10,465 nucleotides of DNA, from assembly GCA_022013235.1 (NCBI GenBank), contig JAKLQR010000245.1, forward strand, positions 1 to 10,465. The letters are read 5' to 3'. How positions within the stretch are numbered: position 1 is the stretch's first letter; every line of letters begins with the position of its first letter. The DNA comes from Thermodesulfovibrionales bacterium. GTDB taxonomy: Bacteria; Nitrospirota; Thermodesulfovibrionia; Thermodesulfovibrionales; SM23-35. Made by a program: the position numbers and the translations under genes. This document shows positions 6,278 through 10,465 of this stretch, one piece after another. Below the pieces are notes generated by a model that saw nothing but the letters and a program-made list of their open reading frames with translations, did not search any database and was not told the origin of the DNA.

Positions 6278-6305
6278 TGATTTATTCAGAGAAAGGTTAT
6301 TGTCC
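6269..6305 (+). promoter_or_regulatory. Possible leader hairpin before the GGDEF gene
   Basis: GGACAA (6269-6274) and TTGTCC (6300-6305) form a 6-bp stem with a 25-nt loop containing the only purine-rich Shine-Dalgarno-like sequence (GAGAAAGG). The stem ends 5 bases before the ATG. It could bring the distant GAGAAAGG closer to the start or limit access to it. The stem is short and may be fortuitous. Confidence 0.25.
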
Positions 6306-6310
6306 CCAAT

Positions 6311-7465
6311 ATGAAAAGACAATTATTCCAGAAGACTGAAAGAGTTCTTAGCAATCATGTCTATCTCTTTAGTATTACAACAGTTTCTGTATTTTTGGCA
6401 TATGCCATTGTTAATTTTATTTTATCAATTCTTCCGACTTTCCCTGTACGTGGAAAATATTTTGTCGAGGCATCGTTAATTACTACGATAACATTTCCGG
6501 CGCTTTATTTTCTTATATTCAGACCGTTACGCTCGTGCATTGCCGAACATAATATGACTGTGGAGTTGTTGACAAATAGTGAGGAGAAGTACAGGTCTTT
6601 AGTTGAATCTACTGAAGATTCTATATATGTAATAGATAGGAACCACAAATACCTCTACATGAACAAAAAACACATATCAGAGTTAGGCTTGTCAGAAAAC
6701 CAAATTGAAAGTGCACTATACAGCGACTTTCATTCGCAGGAAGAAACAAAGGAATTTATTGAAAAAACAGATAAGGTATTTGAGACAGGCGAATCCGTTC
6801 AACATAGATTTGCAAGTCAAAAGTCTGGCAAGCATTTCATCCAAACGTTAAGTCCTATAAAGAGATCAGACGGAATAATTATCGGTTTGACCGTTGTTTC
6901 AAAAGACATTACGGAACTGAAGAGTATTGAGGAGAAACTGTACGCTTTGTCACTGACCGATGAACTTACAGGTATTTACAACCGACGGGGATTTTTTACG
7001 TTAGGTGAGCAGCAATTAAAGCTGTCAAGACGAATGAAGACGGGAATATACCTGCTTTATGCAGACGTGGATAAATTAAAGGATATTAATGATACCTTCG
7101 GGCACAAAGAAGGAGATTCCGTTTTAATCGATGCAGCCAATATCCTTAAAAAAACCTTTCGAGAGTCCGATATTATTGCCCGCATTAGCGGCGATGAGTT
7201 TGTGGTTATCCCTATAGGAGCTAATGGAAACCATATCGATTTAATTATTAGTCGTTTACAAAAAAGCATAGATCTATACAATGAGGAACGGAAACGCCAT
7301 TACAATCTATCAATGAGTGTGGGAATGGCATACTACAATCCAGAACGTCATTGCTCTCTTGATGCACTGCTTGAACAGGCAGATAAATTAATGTACGAAC
7401 GGAAACGAGAAAGAAAGGGCACACTTTCGAATAATGGACCATGCATTGTCAGAGCAGTAGGATAA
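6311..7465 (+). CDS. Membrane-bound PAS-GGDEF diguanylate cyclase
   Basis: The 384-residue protein has two predicted membrane helices (about 18-40 and 52-73), a PAS domain (about 91-205; EEKYRSLVESTEDSIYVID at its start, then VVSKDITELKSIEEKL) and a GGDEF domain (about 212-368). GGDEF domains make cyclic di-GMP from two GTP. The active-site loop reads SGDEF (293-297), a tolerated variant of GGDEF, with metal-ligand Asp252 in ADVDKLKDIND. An RxxD product-inhibition motif (RESD, 284-287) lies the standard 5 residues upstream, so activity and feedback control are both expected. The PAS ligand is unknown. The PilZ-containing gene follows 42 bases downstream on the same strand, suggesting a producer-receptor pair. 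The gene is visibly more AT-rich than ilvD and hemY. Confidence 0.93.
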   Translation: MKRQLFQKTERVLSNHVYLFSITTVSVFLAYAIVNFILSILPTFPVRGKYFVEASLITTITFPALYFLIFRPLRSCIAEHNMTVELLTNSEEKYRSLVESTEDSIYVIDRNHKYLYMNKKHISELGLSENQIESALYSDFHSQEETKEFIEKTDKVFETGESVQHRFASQKSGKHFIQTLSPIKRSDGIIIGLTVVSKDITELKSIEEKLYALSLTDELTGIYNRRGFFTLGEQQLKLSRRMKTGIYLLYADVDKLKDINDTFGHKEGDSVLIDAANILKKTFRESDIIARISGDEFVVIPIGANGNHIDLIISRLQKSIDLYNEERKRHYNLSMSVGMAYYNPERHCSLDALLEQADKLMYERKRERKGTLSNNGPCIVRAVG

Positions 7466-7475
7466 GAAAAATGTA

Positions 7476-7504
7476 TTGTCATGAGATAAGCATAGCGATA
7501 TCTT
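7476..7504 (+). promoter_or_regulatory. Weak internal promoter candidate before the PilZ gene
   Basis: TTGTCA (7476-7481), 17 bases, then TATCTT (7499-7504) resemble -35 and -10 boxes. Transcription would start at about the ATG at 7508. The -35 box lies in ATGTATTGTCA, nearly identical to ATGCATTGTCA exactly 30 bases upstream (7441-7451). With no clear Shine-Dalgarno for this gene, a leaderless transcript is possible but weakly supported. Confidence 0.25.
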
Positions 7505-7507
7505 TTT

Positions 7508-9211
7508 ATGGTTGAAATGTGCTCAAGAGATAAAAGATATTTCAAAAGATACCAGAAGAGTTCTGATTTTAATGTGAAGTTCAACAACAAATTTGTTAAG
7601 GCAAAGATGATCGATTATTCTTTTTCAGGACTTGGCGCATTGATTCAAGATGCGGTAGAGATAAGAGATAGGGATATTATAGACCTTGCTGTCAGAGAAC
7701 CTGAGCTGCAGACAAGAGGAGAAGTGATATGGGTAAAGAGTGATAAATCAGGAATGAGAATTGGCATAAGGTATATCGGAGAGGTGGGAGGATTTATTAA
7801 AGACTTTAGCATTGCCGATACAGTAATCGGGCTGCAAAGGGGTCAAAAAACCGGCATATTGAAAGTAGAAAGCGGTGACACCGTCAAAAAGGTTTATATC
7901 AAAAATGGAGACATGATATTTTCTGCCTCGAATCAGAGAGAAGATCGACTCGGAGAGTTCCTTCTTAGGGAAGGCAAAATCAACATTGAACAATACAACC
8001 ATTCTGTTTCGGAGATGGAGAAGACAAAACAGAAGCAAGGCGCAGTGCTTGTCAGGCTTGGGTACCTTAAGCCCCAGGAACTTGTTGCCGCAGTCAGACA
8101 TCAGGCAGAAGAGATAATTCTGAGTCTTTTTGCCTTATCCAATGAGGGTAGTTTTGCATTTCAAGAGATGCCTCTTCCCTCAGAAGAAGTAATAACATTG
8201 AAATTATCGGCAGCGAATCTTATATATTTTGGAATAAAAAGGACAAATAACTTTCACTTCCTTAGGAATGAACTTCCTTCTCCGGAAAGTATCCTTTGTT
8301 TTTCCCCGGACCCGCGCGACCTTTTTCAGGATGTAAGATTTGATGATCCAGGCAAAAAGATACTCTCATGCATAGATGGTAAGACACCAATTAAGGAGAT
8401 TATTTCCATCACGCAGATGGAAAGCGTGGAGGTTCTTAAAACCATATATGCCCTGTTGAATGCAAGGTTGATAGAGATCAAGGTTGATAGTGGGCCTGAT
8501 GTTGATATCCCTGAAAAAATTGCAGAGGAGATAGGCAAGGAAAATATAGAGCAAACCATTACTCCGCAACTCAAGGATGAGATAGAGGACATTCATAAAA
8601 GCTATGAAAGTCTTGGATATTATGGTGTCCTTGGAGTAAGAAACTATGCTTCTGTCCATGAAATAAAAAGTGCGTATTATAAAGCTGCGAAAAAATTCCA
8701 TCCCGATATGCACTTTCACCTTAGTGATGATGCCTTAAAAGGGAAATTGAACGACATCTTTGCATATATATACGATGCATACGCAACGTTATCGAGTCCT
8801 CAAAGGAGAAAAGAATATGATAAATTTATAACTATCAAACCTGCCAGGGTAGTATCGAACTCTGATAAGGCAAGGGGGTTATTCGAGGAAGGAAAAATCC
8901 AACTCAAGAGAAACAATTTTCCGGATGCGGAACTGCTTTTTGGGCAGGCAATATATTTTGACAGCACAATACCAGAATATTACTATTCTTATGGACTATC
9001 TCTCGTGAAACAACATAAGTTTCGTAATGCAGAAAAGGCAATCAACAGAGCGCTTAAATTTGAACCACAGAATGCAGACTATCTTACCGAAATCGGATTC
9101 GTGTATCTGGCATTGGGCTTTTCGGCAAAGGCAAATGCTTGTTTTGAAAAAGCGTTAAAAACATCTCCTGATAATGCCCGGGCTTCTGAAGGAATGATAA
9201 AAACCAGGTAA
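7508..9211 (+). CDS. PilZ / PATAN (DUF4388) / J-domain / TPR fusion protein
   Basis: Four modules are visible in 567 residues. A PilZ domain (about 7-95) has both c-di-GMP motifs, RYFKR (10-14) and DYSFSG (36-41, DxSxxG). A PATAN/DUF4388-like region (about 98-225) follows. Inside it, two 24-residue units (147-170, starting RLGEFLLREG; 176-199, ending AAVRHQ), separated by five residues, match the c-di-GMP-binding MshEN layout, the second lacking the RLG. After a helical, winged-helix-like linker (about 270-325) comes a J domain (about 366-438) with HPD at 398-400, the motif that stimulates DnaK ATPase. TPRs (about 452-565) end it. There is no membrane segment. Inferred role: a cytoplasmic c-di-GMP-responsive adaptor bringing Hsp70 to TPR-bound clients. 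It follows the diguanylate cyclase by 42 bases. ATG 7508 is uncertain; ATG 7517 is possible. Confidence 0.85.
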   Translation: MVEMCSRDKRYFKRYQKSSDFNVKFNNKFVKAKMIDYSFSGLGALIQDAVEIRDRDIIDLAVREPELQTRGEVIWVKSDKSGMRIGIRYIGEVGGFIKDFSIADTVIGLQRGQKTGILKVESGDTVKKVYIKNGDMIFSASNQREDRLGEFLLREGKINIEQYNHSVSEMEKTKQKQGAVLVRLGYLKPQELVAAVRHQAEEIILSLFALSNEGSFAFQEMPLPSEEVITLKLSAANLIYFGIKRTNNFHFLRNELPSPESILCFSPDPRDLFQDVRFDDPGKKILSCIDGKTPIKEIISITQMESVEVLKTIYALLNARLIEIKVDSGPDVDIPEKIAEEIGKENIEQTITPQLKDEIEDIHKSYESLGYYGVLGVRNYASVHEIKSAYYKAAKKFHPDMHFHLSDDALKGKLNDIFAYIYDAYATLSSPQRRKEYDKFITIKPARVVSNSDKARGLFEEGKIQLKRNNFPDAELLFGQAIYFDSTIPEYYYSYGLSLVKQHKFRNAEKAINRALKFEPQNADYLTEIGFVYLALGFSAKANACFEKALKTSPDNARASEGMIKTR

Positions 9212-9248
9212 TTCCTTCTCTTCTTTCCTGTCAGGTTTCTTTTTATTT
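9201..9248. terminator. Possible bidirectional terminator between convergent genes
   Basis: AAACC-AGG (9201-9208) can pair with CCT-GTCA-GGTTT (9227-9238), giving 8 bp with a 4-nt bulge. On the plus strand CTTTTTATTT follows. On the minus strand the other side ends in GGTTTTTATC. Only 31 bases separate the two stop codons, so a shared terminator is expected here, but the stem is imperfect. Confidence 0.35.
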
Positions 9249-10465
9249 ATGTATAGCGAGAGAGAGAAAGGATTTTCTGTCAGGGGAAAGGAGTACCAGC
9301 CCTTTTTGTTCGAGGTCCTGGAGCAGGGCAGAGGCATCCTTATCCAAGATTCCAATCACTTCCGCAACTGTTTCCACATCCTGAATTTTTTCGACGGCGG
9401 AAAGGTATAGTGTCTTTTTCCTGCCGCTCAGCATGTGAGTGATGCAATTCCCGTTGCGGCAAGCCGTAATCCTGAGACCGTCCGGTGAATCCTCATAGAT
9501 CAGATAAGTATTGTGACGGCTTTTACTCTTGATCCCGGCGACTTTTTCCCTCATGATTGTCGAAAGCCTGTATTGTTCTTCATCATTATCGAACTGGTAT
9601 GGATAAGGATAATTCGAATAGGAAGGCATGGGAAAGTCCTTGAATAACATAGAAAAGAGAGAGTCGGTATGTTTCCTGAGCCCAAAGTTTTCGGGGTCCA
9701 GAAAAACCGCACAGTCTGTCGGGAGGTAGAATTCTCCCGGATAAATAAGGATGTTTTCATATACAAGGATAGGTGAAATGAGATCCATCACTCTTATATT
9801 TTCGTTCATCTCCTGGGTTGACATGCCCGGGTAACAGGTGAAAAGGTTGAACTGCACTGGAACACCGAGCTCTGCGGCAGCCTTCAGAACCTCCACATTC
9901 TTGAGTACGGTCACCCCCTTGTTCATCAGCTGAAGCATCCGGTCGCTGAACGTCTCGATGCCGATCTGGAAATTGGACGCCCATGTGCCGAAATGAAGAA
10001 TCGCGCTGAGCACATCCCTGTTCATCCGCTCTGCCCTGAATTCAGCGTAATGGAATGTAAGCCCTTTCCCTTCAAGGAATTTCGACACCTCAAGGATTGT
10101 TTTCGGATCTTTTAATGCGTCAGAGTCCAGAATAAAAAAGTTCCTGAGGTCAGGTGAAAGGTCCAGATAGTGTCCGATTTCATTCTTTATCTTCTCTGCT
10201 GATTTCGCCTGGCAGAGGATGTTGTATGATTCGTCCGGACAGAAGGTGCACCGTTTCCACGGACAGCCTCTGCCGAACTCTATCGGCATAATGAGTTCAT
10301 TCCGGGGGATGGGGAAATCCTGCATCTCATAGGAAGGGAAGGGCAGCCGGTTCAGAGACGTGTTGGGCCTGGACGGGGCTTTCTGAATTGTCCCGTTTTC
10401 TCCGCGGAAAACAACATTTACTCTCTCTTTGCTTCCGTCTTCAATATGATCGAGCAAGCTCTCCA
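9243..10465 (-). CDS. Radical SAM protein, RiPP-maturation/B12-type, N-terminally cut by window edge
   Basis: About 407 C-terminal residues are visible and the frame stays open to the window edge, so the start lies outside. The visible start (ESLLDHIEDGSK) resembles the end of a cobalamin-binding domain before the radical SAM core. The cluster motif is GRGCPWKRCTFC, i.e. CX4CX2C instead of the usual CX3CX2C; RiPP C-methyltransferase relatives have an even longer first spacing. FQIGIETFSDRMLQLMNKG and FNLFTCYPGMSTQEM resemble the RiPP-maturation radical SAM protein 1 family (QIGIExFS..L..M.KG; N...G.PGE). The last 65 or so residues look like the winged-helix tail of that family and end LSLAIHK. 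Such enzymes cleave S-adenosylmethionine to a 5'-deoxyadenosyl radical, often for peptide methylation. Substrate and precursor peptide are not visible. Confidence 0.75.
   Translation of the reverse strand, partial: ESLLDHIEDGSKERVNVVFRGENGTIQKAPSRPNTSLNRLPFPSYEMQDFPIPRNELIMPIEFGRGCPWKRCTFCPDESYNILCQAKSAEKIKNEIGHYLDLSPDLRNFFILDSDALKDPKTILEVSKFLEGKGLTFHYAEFRAERMNRDVLSAILHFGTWASNFQIGIETFSDRMLQLMNKGVTVLKNVEVLKAAAELGVPVQFNLFTCYPGMSTQEMNENIRVMDLISPILVYENILIYPGEFYLPTDCAVFLDPENFGLRKHTDSLFSMLFKDFPMPSYSNYPYPYQFDNDEEQYRLSTIMREKVAGIKSKSRHNTYLIYEDSPDGLRITACRNGNCITHMLSGRKKTLYLSAVEKIQDVETVAEVIGILDKDASALLQDLEQKGLVLLSPDRKSFLSLAIHK

Overview
The window looks like the chromosome of a Gram-negative bacterium, possibly Nitrospirota or the former deltaproteobacteria. 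This is inferred from gene content (a PATAN/DUF4388-type protein with PilZ and J domains, a DUF465 protein, HemY-type haem synthesis, a B12-type radical SAM protein). No rRNA, tRNA, CRISPR array, IS element or phage gene was seen. Genes are tightly packed and several probably use TTG starts.

Layout. The left edge (1-581, minus strand) has a stand-alone GGQ release-factor-like protein, followed by a small coiled-coil ORF that is apparently frameshifted and leaves the window. A two-gene plus-strand unit follows: a MarC-family membrane protein, possibly leaderless, and an MJ0936/YfcE-type phosphodiesterase. From 6107 down to 1891 a minus-strand series reads HemY-type oxidase, DUF465 coiled-coil protein, IlvD and a Crp/Fnr-family regulator. 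The 147-base gap before ilvD can fold into a three-stem structure and is the best candidate for an undescribed RNA element. Inverted repeats sit directly upstream of the hemY and crp start codons and could be operators.

From 6311 to 9211, in visibly more AT-rich DNA, two plus-strand genes form a cyclic-di-GMP module. The first is a membrane PAS-GGDEF diguanylate cyclase with an intact inhibitory-site motif. The second is a 567-residue protein joining a PilZ domain with both c-di-GMP motifs, a PATAN/DUF4388-like region carrying a tandem MshEN-like motif, a J domain with HPD, and C-terminal TPRs. This links c-di-GMP sensing to Hsp70 recruitment in one polypeptide and is the most interesting system in the window.

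The right edge (9243-10465, minus strand) is the C-terminal part of a radical SAM protein resembling RiPP-maturation/B12-dependent enzymes, with an unusual CX4CX2C cluster motif. Its N-terminal portion lies outside the window.
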